This document shows positions 7,191-14,127 of a DNA stretch of 29,856 nt, in pieces. The DNA is from a virus. The stretch is from the IMG/VR virus record IMGVR_UViG_3300042987_000156, positions 1 to 29,856 of that record, one strand, 5' to 3'. The notes beneath the pieces were generated by a model, which was not told where the DNA came from, made no database searches, and saw only the letters and a list, made by a program, of their open reading frames with translations. Numbering within the stretch: the stretch's first letter is position 1; the number at the start of each line of letters is the position of its first letter. The position numbers and the translations under genes were made by a program.

Positions 7191-8414
7191 ATGCCACTAC
7201 GTCCTCCGGCTGGATACATATATCCGGGCTACAACCCGCTGCAAGTTCCTGACGCGCCGACGATTGGTACGGCGACGGGTGGGGATGCACAAGCGTCTGT
7301 TGCGTTTACTGCGCCTACGAATGTGGGCGGCAGTGCTATTTCTGCGTATTACGCTGTTTCTAATCCCGGTCAGATTACTGTAACGGGCGCTTCGTCTCCA
7401 ATCACGGTCACTGGGTTGTCTAATGGCACGGCTTATACGTTCCGAGTATGGGCGTTGAATACGTTCGGCCCATCTCCTTATAGCGCGGCGAGTGGGAGTG
7501 TGACACCTCAAGGGCCTAGAGGATTATTTGGTGGCGGTCAAGTAAGCGGTGCAGCAAACAATACTATTGATTACATAATTACATCTTCGGCAGCAAACGC
7601 TACAGATTTTGGAGATTTGACTGTTGCTAGAAGTGCATTGGGTTCTTGCTCATCATCCACCAGAGGTGTTTGGGCGAATGGAACACCAACGACCAATGTC
7701 ATAGATTATGTAACCATAGCTTCTGCTGGGAATGCTACCGATTTTGGAGACTTGACTCCGTTCACAGACAATTTAGCAGGGTGTTCTAGTTCAACAAGAG
7801 GGTTGTTTGCTGGTGGTGTTGATGCGTTAGGAAACAATCTAAACACGATCAATTACATAACAATAGCGTCCGTTGGAAATTCCACAGATTTCGGCGATTT
7901 GTTGTATACACCATCGTCTTTGGCTTCTTGCTCTTCTACAACCAGAGGGATATTTGCCGGGGGGAATGGTGGTGGACCCACCTACGCCACAGTAAATGTC
8001 ATTAATTATGTAACAATCGCTTCCACCGGCAATGCCACCGACTTCGGAGATTTATATTTAGCAGAACAAGGTCTAGCTGGATGTTCTAATTCCACCAGAG
8101 GGTTGTTTGGAGGTGGAACTATAGCTGGCAGTGGGGGTGCTGGGACTAATGTGATTAGCTATATAACTATTGCGTCCACTGGAAATTCGACCGATTTTGG
8201 TGATTTAACAGTTGTTAGAAATTTAATTGCTGCTTGCTCTAGTTCCACCACGGGTATTTTTGCTGGTGGAACACAACCCGGAGGCGGCAGTCCACCAGTA
8301 AATGTCATGGATTATGTAACGATTTCTGTAACGGGTAACGCCACTGATTTTGGCGATTTAACCGTTGCTAGAGCTTCTTTAGCAGGTTGTTCTGCTGGTC
8401 ACGGAGGTCTCTAA
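7191..8414 (+). CDS. Fibronectin-III plus six-bladed propeller-like receptor-binding protein
   Basis: 407 residues. Residues 1-16 are Pro/Gly/Tyr-rich. Residues about 17-108 form an FN3 domain (PDAPTIGTATGG, ISAYYAVS, ITVTGLSNGTAYTFRVWA, then GPSPYSAAS). From residue 110 the protein has an opening GLFGGG strand and exactly six repeats with consensus N-x-I-D-Y-x-T-I-A-S-x-G-N-A-T-D-F-G-D-L, then a variable Ala-Arg helix or loop, then C-S-S-S-T-R-G-x-F-x-G-G. The last repeat ends C-S-A-G-H-G-G-L. An opening strand plus a truncated last repeat is the usual velcro closure of beta propellers; Kelch or RCC1 types are the closest by pattern. It probably binds host surface glycans. The stop overlaps the next start as TAATG. 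Confidence 0.75.
   Translation: MPLRPPAGYIYPGYNPLQVPDAPTIGTATGGDAQASVAFTAPTNVGGSAISAYYAVSNPGQITVTGASSPITVTGLSNGTAYTFRVWALNTFGPSPYSAASGSVTPQGPRGLFGGGQVSGAANNTIDYIITSSAANATDFGDLTVARSALGSCSSSTRGVWANGTPTTNVIDYVTIASAGNATDFGDLTPFTDNLAGCSSSTRGLFAGGVDALGNNLNTINYITIASVGNSTDFGDLLYTPSSLASCSSTTRGIFAGGNGGGPTYATVNVINYVTIASTGNATDFGDLYLAEQGLAGCSNSTRGLFGGGTIAGSGGAGTNVISYITIASTGNSTDFGDLTVVRNLIAACSSSTTGIFAGGTQPGGGSPPVNVMDYVTISVTGNATDFGDLTVARASLAGCSAGHGGL
8403..8408 (+). promoter_or_regulatory. Shine-Dalgarno GGAGGT embedded in HGGL codons
   Basis: The codons for the two glycines of the terminal His-Gly-Gly-Leu (gga ggt) spell GGAGGT, a full anti-16S match. The GGAGG core is six bases before the ATG at 8414, so the upstream C-terminus also serves as the ribosome binding site. 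Confidence 0.8.
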
Positions 8415-9373
8415 TGCCGTCATATAGCGGAGTCTGGAGTCTTCCAGCGGTATATCAAGCGGTGGCGCAGGGGCAGTGGAATCCTCCTGTGGGTGACAGG
8501 GGATTGTTTGGCGGCGGTCAATTAACTTCTGGCAGCTACTCAAATACGATTGACTATGTCGAAATAGCGACCACTGGTAACGCAACCGATTTTGGTGATC
8601 TGACTGTTGCTTATGCTTTTATTGCATCTTGTGCTTCATCAACACGAGCTTTGTTTTACGCAGGCTACACAGGATCAGTCAACAATACAATTTGTTATGT
8701 GAATATCTTGTCCACAGGAAACGCCCTTGATTTTGGGGACATTTACAACACAACTTATGTTGGTTATGGATGTTCTAATTCAACTCGCGGCATTATGGCA
8801 GGAGGTTTTAATCTTACTGCGTCGGTCAATGTAATTAGCTACATGACCATAGCAACAACAGGAAATTCCGTTGATTTTGGCGATTTAACAGTTGCGCGTT
8901 ATGGTTCACAGTCTTGTGCATCTACAACTAGGGCAGTTTTTGGAAGTGGATATCTCGATCCGCCTGCAACAAATGTGATGGATTACATAACTATTGCAAC
9001 AACTGGCAATGCAACAGATTTTGGCGATTGTGTTCCAATACAAAAGTTGGGTGGTGGATGCGGCTCTTCTACTCGTGGTTTGTTTGGTGGCGATAATGAC
9101 AGCAGCAATGTAATTCAATACATTACGATTGCATCAGTTGGAAACACAACAGATTTTGGTGATTTGATTGATGCTATGGGTAGGAACTGCGGAACATCCA
9201 ACGCAACAAGAGGATTGTTCGCTGCTGGTAGCACAGGCGCTGCCGCCAATACGTCTTTTAATGCAATAAACTATGTGACCATTGCTTCGACGGGGAACGC
9301 CACTGATTTTGGCGACACCTCTGTTGCTAGGTTGGGTTTGACTGGAACATCCAACGCACACGGAGGTCTATAA
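8414..9373 (+). CDS. Six-bladed propeller-like receptor-binding protein
   Basis: 319 residues. The ATG at 8414 is chosen over an in-frame codon at 8387 because it is in a TAATG overlap and has GGAGGT directly upstream. Residues 1-28 contain a G-V-W-S-L-P-A-V motif shared with the next protein. From residue 30 (GLFGGG) there are six repeats of the same family as the previous gene, each centred on D-F-G-D-L; variants here include D-F-G-D-I, D-F-G-D-C and D-F-G-D-T. The last repeat ends S-N-A-H-G-G-L. It is probably one propeller with a short attachment peptide and lacks the FN3 domain of its neighbour. Receptor binding is inferred from context. Confidence 0.75.
   Translation: MPSYSGVWSLPAVYQAVAQGQWNPPVGDRGLFGGGQLTSGSYSNTIDYVEIATTGNATDFGDLTVAYAFIASCASSTRALFYAGYTGSVNNTICYVNILSTGNALDFGDIYNTTYVGYGCSNSTRGIMAGGFNLTASVNVISYMTIATTGNSVDFGDLTVARYGSQSCASTTRAVFGSGYLDPPATNVMDYITIATTGNATDFGDCVPIQKLGGGCGSSTRGLFGGDNDSSNVIQYITIASVGNTTDFGDLIDAMGRNCGTSNATRGLFAAGSTGAAANTSFNAINYVTIASTGNATDFGDTSVARLGLTGTSNAHGGL
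9362..9367 (+). promoter_or_regulatory. Shine-Dalgarno GGAGGT embedded in HGGL codons (second copy)
   Basis: As at 8403, the glycine codons of the terminal His-Gly-Gly-Leu are gga ggt. The GGAGG core lies seven bases before the ATG at 9374. The stop TAA directly abuts the start. Confidence 0.8.
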
Positions 9374-11293
9374 ATGGGAATCGCAGATTGGAACGCGGGG
9401 ATTATCAGGCCAGTGCCTGTAGCTCCTGCTGGCCCATATCAAGACGGTGCAGCTCCCGGTGTATGGACGCTGGATCAAGTGGCTTACTGGCAGAAGCAAG
9501 GGCTGTGGCCTATTGCGGGGAATGCTGCGCCGATTGGGTTGTTTGGTGGGGGTGCAGATTCAGGAGGTTCTGGAATAAATGTAATTGACAGATTACTGCT
9601 GACCACCGCTGGAAATTCAACAGACTTTGGCGACTTGACCGTAAAACGGTATGGCTTGACATCGTGTTCGTCGGCAGTTCGAGGCGTTTTTGCTGGCGGT
9701 TTTAACAGCGACATATCCGCATATCAGAATGTCATTGACTATGTGACGATTGCTACGGCGGGAAATGCTACTGATTTTGGCGATCTGACGCTTGCACGAG
9801 GTGCTGGATTTGCAGGGATGTCGAATTACGTTCGAGGTGCTTTTGCTGGAGGGGCTGGCGCAAGCGGTGACTCCAACATCATCGACTACATCACCATAGC
9901 ATCAACAGGAAATGCAATTGATTTTGGCGATTTATTGTCAGCGCAACAAGGAACCGCTGGGTGTTCGTCATCAACTAGAGGAATTATCGGCGGCGGAAAT
10001 GGCCCAATAAATGTAATTCAGTACATCACAATTGCGTCTACGGGAAACTCAACGGATTTTGGTGACATGACAGTTGCCAGATCGCAGCTGGCGGCTTGTT
10101 CGTCGGAAACGAGGGGTGTGTTTGCTGGTGGAGGAGTAAGCGGGGGAACTCCAAACAATACAATTGACTACATCACTATTGCATCGGCTGGAAACGCAAC
10201 AGATTTTGGGGATATATTAGAAGCGAGACGACAGCTTGCCGGATGCGCTTCATCAACGTCAGGTTTTTTTGCGGGTGGCACTACTAACGGAGCAACGGTT
10301 ACCAACGTAATTCAAACAATAACAATAGCTTCGACTGGAAACTCAACGGACTTTGGCGATTTGACAAATGCAGTGCGTTGGTCAGCTGGTTGCTCCTCCG
10401 CCGCCGCAGCAGTCCAACCCACGCCGACAAGTTCTGCAATGGCGTTGTTTGGGGGTGGTGAAACCACAGCAAATCAAATATCAATTCAATACGTAAATAT
10501 AGCCACTACAGGAAATGCTTTTTTGTTTGGAGATTTAACTGTAGCAAGGGCTTTCACTGGTGCTTGTTCATCTTCGACACGAGGGTTGTTTGGCGGAGGT
10601 AGTGGCCCAACTAACGTAATTGATTACGTAACTATTGCAACTATAGCTAATGGAATTGATTTTGGGGATTTAACGGAAGCTAGAAGATTTCTTGCTGGAT
10701 GTTCTTCTTCCACCAGAGGTGTGTTTGGAGGTGGTAGAACTACAGTAAATGTCAACACAATTGATTATGTAACAATTGCGTCAATTGGTAACGCAACTGA
10801 TTTTGGGGATTTGACAAGCGCTCGGCAAACTTTAGGCGCTTGTTCTTCAACAACGCGTGGATTGTTTGGGGGTGGAGACACCGGCTCTGTATCAAACATC
10901 ATTGATTACATCACGATTGCGTCGGCTGGTAACGCTACAGACTTTGGTGACTTGACCGTAGCTAGGTCAAATTTGTCCGGTTGTTCGTCTGATACAAGAG
11001 GAATTTTTGCTGGTGGATTTGTTACTGCGGTTTCAAATGTAATTGATTATGTAACTATCTCATCAGCCGGAAACGCCACAGATTTTGGTGATTTGACAAT
11101 TGCTAGAAGGTATTTATCTTCTGCGTCTTCATTAACAATCGGCGTGTTTGGTGGTGGTAATGATGGTTCCGCAAATACCAATGTCATCGATTACATCACC
11201 ATTGCTTCAACTGGAAATGCTATAGATTTTGGTGACTTGTCTTTTGTTGTTCAAGGCCAAGCAGCCTGTTCCAACGCCCACGGTGGTTTATAA
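9374..11293 (+). CDS. Double propeller-like receptor-binding protein (6+6 repeats)
   Basis: 639 residues. Residues 1-53 hold a proline-rich start and a G-V-W-T-L-D-Q-V-A-Y-W-x-K-Q-G-L-W-P segment, common in phage fiber attachment regions. Twelve repeats follow, starting with GLFGGG at residue 55. After repeat six the regular C-S-S-S-T-R-G ending is replaced by an Ala/Pro/Thr linker (about residues 340-355), followed by M-A-L-F-G-G-G at residue 356, where a second set of six begins. The second set ends C-S-N-A-H-G-G-L. The simplest reading is two fused six-bladed propellers. The DNA is A+T-rich except at the linker, which is G+C-rich. It probably evolved by duplication and fusion of a single-propeller gene. 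Confidence 0.75.
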   Translation: MGIADWNAGIIRPVPVAPAGPYQDGAAPGVWTLDQVAYWQKQGLWPIAGNAAPIGLFGGGADSGGSGINVIDRLLLTTAGNSTDFGDLTVKRYGLTSCSSAVRGVFAGGFNSDISAYQNVIDYVTIATAGNATDFGDLTLARGAGFAGMSNYVRGAFAGGAGASGDSNIIDYITIASTGNAIDFGDLLSAQQGTAGCSSSTRGIIGGGNGPINVIQYITIASTGNSTDFGDMTVARSQLAACSSETRGVFAGGGVSGGTPNNTIDYITIASAGNATDFGDILEARRQLAGCASSTSGFFAGGTTNGATVTNVIQTITIASTGNSTDFGDLTNAVRWSAGCSSAAAAVQPTPTSSAMALFGGGETTANQISIQYVNIATTGNAFLFGDLTVARAFTGACSSSTRGLFGGGSGPTNVIDYVTIATIANGIDFGDLTEARRFLAGCSSSTRGVFGGGRTTVNVNTIDYVTIASIGNATDFGDLTSARQTLGACSSTTRGLFGGGDTGSVSNIIDYITIASAGNATDFGDLTVARSNLSGCSSDTRGIFAGGFVTAVSNVIDYVTISSAGNATDFGDLTIARRYLSSASSLTIGVFGGGNDGSANTNVIDYITIASTGNAIDFGDLSFVVQGQAACSNAHGGL

Positions 11294-11305
11294 AAAGGAG
11301 AGAGA

Positions 11306-12151
11306 ATGTCAAACGATCTAATCATCAGCAATATGCAAACGGCTTTGGAAGTCAAAAAGCCAGAATACAACTTGATGTTGAAGAACATCCAAGACCGTTT
11401 GCCTGCGGTTGCCAAGGACACTAGCAACTTCCACAAGTCTCACTCTCAATTCATGCAGGTGACTTTAGATGTGACGGCAATCACTCCGATCCGCTCCATC
11501 AAGCATACCTTGGCTGAGATTGATCGCACTAAATCAGCCCTGCAAGAAGCCTACGTCAATATGCGTAAGAAGCAGGTCGAACTGAAAAAGAAGCAACGAG
11601 AACTTGAATCCTGCACTGATGAGCTTGACCGCGAACTGCTAGAGATCGAAATCCTTGAACTCAACAGCCACCTCGAAGGTACGCAAAACCATGTGAATGG
11701 CGCATTGCGTAAGATGAACTTCATGGTCAACCAGCACAAACAACTGCTGGAAAAGGTAGGCAAGAACGAAATCACCGAAGAAGATTACGAGCGCGAAGAG
11801 TCTCGCTACCACATCATGACCTGCATGAAGCAGGCATTGAACGCTGCTCGTAGCCGCAACGGTATGATTGATGAAGGCAACCTGATCTACCTGTTCGACT
11901 TAGGGATTAATGCGGCACAAGCGCAAGCTGAGGTCTTTGCTTACCTGAACATGGAGAATCAACTGATCTCTAACGGTCAGGCACCGACCCATGAGATGAC
12001 GATGCGCTGGCTGGAGGCTTGTGCAGACAAGTGGGAGAAAGACCCTGAGACCTTCGCCAAGCGTCGCGGCTTCTCGGTATTTGACCGCTCGTCGTTGACG
12101 AATACGCCGCTCTTAGAGCAGGCACCTGACCCTGACAAGAAGGTGGCGTGA
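11306..12151 (+). CDS. Coiled-coil phage protein, function unknown
   Basis: 281 residues, mostly helical, with a long charged coiled coil at about residues 70-155 (repeated Lys/Glu/Leu heptads such as KKKQRELESCTDELDREL). Residues about 165-235 are a helical domain with no recognised motif; the C-terminus is proline-rich. The start at 11306 has a strong AAGGAGAGA site in its own intergenic gap, so translation does not depend on the propeller gene. Base composition returns to that of the general virion block. It overlaps the glycosyltransferase as TGATG. A chaperone, scaffold or regulatory role is possible but unsupported. Confidence 0.75.
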   Translation: MSNDLIISNMQTALEVKKPEYNLMLKNIQDRLPAVAKDTSNFHKSHSQFMQVTLDVTAITPIRSIKHTLAEIDRTKSALQEAYVNMRKKQVELKKKQRELESCTDELDRELLEIEILELNSHLEGTQNHVNGALRKMNFMVNQHKQLLEKVGKNEITEEDYEREESRYHIMTCMKQALNAARSRNGMIDEGNLIYLFDLGINAAQAQAEVFAYLNMENQLISNGQAPTHEMTMRWLEACADKWEKDPETFAKRRGFSVFDRSSLTNTPLLEQAPDPDKKVA

Positions 12152-12894
12152 TGCACTTGGTTATAGGCACCCCTGCTTATGGCGGCATGATGTGCACGGA
12201 ATACGTGCAGTCGTTGCTTGCTTTGAAGGAAGCCTGTCTCCAGTACAACATCAAGTTGACCTGCATATTCCTTGGTAACGAGTCTTTGATTCAGCGCGGC
12301 AGGAACACGATTGCTTGGCACTTCTTGAATACGGATGCCACGCATTTGATGTTCATTGATGCCGATCAAAAGTTCGTGCCGAACGACATTGCTCGGATGA
12401 TCAAAGCGGACAAGGGGATCATCGCTGGTGCGGTTCCGATGAAAGGTATCAATTGGGATGCGGTCAGAAAAGGAGCGCAGGCAGGCTACCAAGACTTGTA
12501 CAAGTTGACAGGCGTGTTCAATGTGAACAAGTTGCCCGGTCATGAGATGACTGACCCCAATCAGCCGTTTCAAGTCAAACATGCAGGTACTGGGTTCATG
12601 CTGATCCGCCGCGATGTGTTTGAGAAGTTGCGTCCGCATGTGGGTTACTACATGAACGGCGGCTCAACGATCCCTGTACATGCTGAGGTTTACGACTTCT
12701 TCAAAGTACAGAACGTCGATCACGAGCTATTGTCAGAAGACTATAACTTTTGTCATATGTACCGGCAGCACGGCGGTACGGTTTGGGTTGCTCCGTGGTG
12801 CGAACTGGGTCACTTCGGGGCGTATTGTTTTAGTGGGCAGTATGCACAACAAGGAGCTTTTCATGGCACACCAATGCATCAAGTACCGTCTTAA
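12151..12894 (+). CDS. GT-A type glycosyltransferase
   Basis: 247 residues. The N-terminus begins with a beta strand and P-A-Y-G-G loop (LVIGTPAYGGMM), typical of nucleotide-sugar binding. L-I-Q-R-G-R-N is followed by F-I-D-A-D (residues 68-72), the DxD metal/nucleotide-sugar motif of GT-A enzymes. A P-M-K-G-I-N-W motif and a C-terminal G-H-F-G-A-Y-C-F segment match phage-encoded members of this group. It probably transfers a sugar from a nucleotide donor to a protein or glycan; the acceptor is unknown. Its place just after the propeller genes and coiled-coil protein suggests virion fiber or host surface modification. The ATG at 12151 (TGATG overlap) is preferred over the GTG at 12148. Confidence 0.85.
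   Translation: MHLVIGTPAYGGMMCTEYVQSLLALKEACLQYNIKLTCIFLGNESLIQRGRNTIAWHFLNTDATHLMFIDADQKFVPNDIARMIKADKGIIAGAVPMKGINWDAVRKGAQAGYQDLYKLTGVFNVNKLPGHEMTDPNQPFQVKHAGTGFMLIRRDVFEKLRPHVGYYMNGGSTIPVHAEVYDFFKVQNVDHELLSEDYNFCHMYRQHGGTVWVAPWCELGHFGAYCFSGQYAQQGAFHGTPMHQVPS
12851..12856 (+). promoter_or_regulatory. AAGGAG site inside the glycosyltransferase gene
   Basis: AAGGAG lies six bases before the ATG at 12863 and decides the start of the next gene. Initiation there overlaps the glycosyltransferase by 32 bases. Confidence 0.7.
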
Positions 12895-13207
12895 CGCTGA
12901 CGGCACCGTACCTTCCTTTCTCTGCCTGCACCCAGAGGGTGTCGGCGGGGTTTTTGTCGTTGGCGACCCATCTGCGCCTTCTCCGCGAGACATGGTGATG
13001 GTTGGCATCTCCGAGGACAACAACACAGGCGATGCGGAAGTTATTCCTACGCAATCTGACCTTCAGGCTTATCTGGCGCAAGTGGGCGCAAATTGGACAC
13101 AGCCTGACCCTGCCAATCCTAATGACCTAGAGGCTACGGTGCCGTTCGATCCGGCGGCGGCTTCGGCTTGGGTTTGGGGCAGACTGACTGCGTTGAACGC
13201 ATCATGA
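12863..13207 (+). CDS. Small hypothetical phage protein
   Basis: 114 residues from the ATG at 12863, chosen for its AAGGAG site; in-frame codons further upstream (12680, 12842) lack one. The first part, C-I-K-Y-R-L-N-A-D-G-T-V-P-S-F-L, suggests a beta hairpin. The C-terminal half has W-T-Q-P-D-P-A-N-P-N-D-L, with several prolines, and ends with W-V-W-G-R-L. I know no function. It sits between the glycosyltransferase and the lysis genes and overlaps the holin-like gene as ATGA. Confidence 0.65.
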   Translation: MAHQCIKYRLNADGTVPSFLCLHPEGVGGVFVVGDPSAPSPRDMVMVGISEDNNTGDAEVIPTQSDLQAYLAQVGANWTQPDPANPNDLEATVPFDPAAASAWVWGRLTALNAS

Positions 13208-13674
13208 TTGAAACCCTGTTAGGTGGTGTATTTGGCGGCATCTTGAGGTTAGCTCCCGAAGTCTTCAAGCTGTTCGACCGGGCTAACGAGCGCAAACACG
13301 AACTCGCCATGCTGAATGCCGAGATGGAGTTTGCCAAGGTTCGGGGCGAGATTGCCATGCGCCAGACCGAAGCCCAGATGACGATGGCTGAGATGGACGC
13401 GATGTCTGAGGCGTTCAAAGAGCAAGGTGCAACCGCTGCGGCAGCAGGCAAGATCATCGCCGGTATCTCTGCTTTAGTCCGTCCGGGCATCACATACCTG
13501 TTTGTCACCGCTTATTTCTTGGTCAAGTTCGCCATGTTCGAGTTGGCGATGGCTCAGGGTGGTAATTGGAAGGAAGTGCTGGTTGGCATTTGGACAAAAG
13601 ACGACATGACCATTATGTTCATGATCATCAGCTTCTGGTTTGTGGGTCGAGTCTATGACCGGGTCAGTAAGTGA
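13204..13674 (+). CDS. Putative holin (3TM gene-transfer-release type)
   Basis: 156 residues from the ATG at 13204 (ATGA overlap). An N-terminal Gly-rich helix (LLGGVFGGILRLAPEVFKLF) is followed by a charged helix (residues 26-75: ANERKHELAMLNAEMEFAKVRGE), then two hydrophobic segments: residues about 84-115, containing the L-V-R-P-G-I-T-Y motif, and 134-149. This order matches the family called holin of 3TMs for gene-transfer release. It directly precedes and overlaps the endolysin gene, the classic holin-endolysin layout, and the endolysin has no signal sequence. It probably forms the inner-membrane hole that releases the lysozyme. The family call is from memory of its layout. Confidence 0.7.
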   Translation: MIETLLGGVFGGILRLAPEVFKLFDRANERKHELAMLNAEMEFAKVRGEIAMRQTEAQMTMAEMDAMSEAFKEQGATAAAAGKIIAGISALVRPGITYLFVTAYFLVKFAMFELAMAQGGNWKEVLVGIWTKDDMTIMFMIISFWFVGRVYDRVSK

Positions 13675-14113
13675 GGCGGTAAACATAGCCGCAGCCATTT
13701 GTCGGCCTTTTGAGGGATTGCGACTCTCGCCTTACATTTGCCCTGCTGGCTACCCAACAATTGGCTACGGCACGGTTTACAAGCCGGATGGGACTAAGGT
13801 GACGATGGATGACCCGCCGATCACCAAAGAGACTGCCGAGGCGTGGTTGCTGCATGAGCTGCGGCATAACTACATAGCGGGGGTGTTGAAGGCGTCTCCT
13901 CACCTAATAGCCTATCCAAGGGTTCTAGGGGCGTTAGGAGACTTTGCCTACAACGTGGGGGTGCCGAGGTATCGCGCTAGCACTTTACGCCGTAGAGTGG
14001 CTGAAAAGGACTGGGAAGGCGCTAAGGCTGAACTAATGAAGTGGACTAGGGCAAACGGCAAGGTTTTGCCGGGGCTGGTGCGACGTAGAAAAGCCGAGTG
14101 CGGTCTTTTGTAA
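13655..14113 (+). CDS. GH24 endolysin (T4-type lysozyme) with E-C-T triad
   Basis: 152 residues. The ATG at 13655 is chosen; a TTG at 13640 is in frame but less likely. The catalytic Glu20 is in R-P-F-E-G-L-R-L, and Thr35 is in Y-P-T-I-G-Y-G-T. The position of the usual catalytic Asp (nine residues after the Glu) is Cys29. Spacing E-8-C-5-T matches the known E-8-(D/C)-5-T pattern of phage lysozymes. It hydrolyses the MurNAc-GlcNAc bond of peptidoglycan. No signal-anchor helix is visible at the N-terminus, so release should depend on the holin, whose gene it overlaps by 20 bases. The length is normal for the family. Confidence 0.9.
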   Translation: MTGSVSEAVNIAAAICRPFEGLRLSPYICPAGYPTIGYGTVYKPDGTKVTMDDPPITKETAEAWLLHELRHNYIAGVLKASPHLIAYPRVLGALGDFAYNVGVPRYRASTLRRRVAEKDWEGAKAELMKWTRANGKVLPGLVRRRKAECGLL

Positions 14114-14127
14114 AAAAGGAAACAGCC

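Larger units (their letters stand above)
7518..11290 (+). repeat. Array of 24 propeller-like repeats across three genes
   Basis: Coding repeats of roughly 135-165 bases occur 6, 6 and 12 times in three consecutive genes. The most constant part encodes G-N-A-T-D-F-G-D-L. Third positions are diverged and lengths vary in the loop between the Gly-Gly strand and the Asn-x-Ile strand. The DNA is visibly more A+T-rich than the flanking fiber genes. Confidence 0.85.

Noticed and set aside
8387-8413. Longer start for the second propeller protein
   Set aside because: It would lie upstream of the ideal GGAGGT site and TAATG junction, which point to the ATG at 8414.
7518-11290. Regular repeats that might suggest a CRISPR array
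   Set aside because: The repeats are coding, in frame, long (over 130 bases) and diverged; there are no short exact repeats with spacers. The Cas4-like nuclease is therefore treated as a phage enzyme.
7191-11293. Possible target of a diversity-generating retroelement in the receptor-binding repeats
   Set aside because: No reverse transcriptase, template repeat or adenine-biased substitutions near a C-terminal variable region could be seen in the window.
11977-12639. A 220-codon open frame on the minus strand
   Set aside because: It lies opposite the well-supported coiled-coil and glycosyltransferase genes and shows no recognisable domain, so it is a shadow of codon bias.
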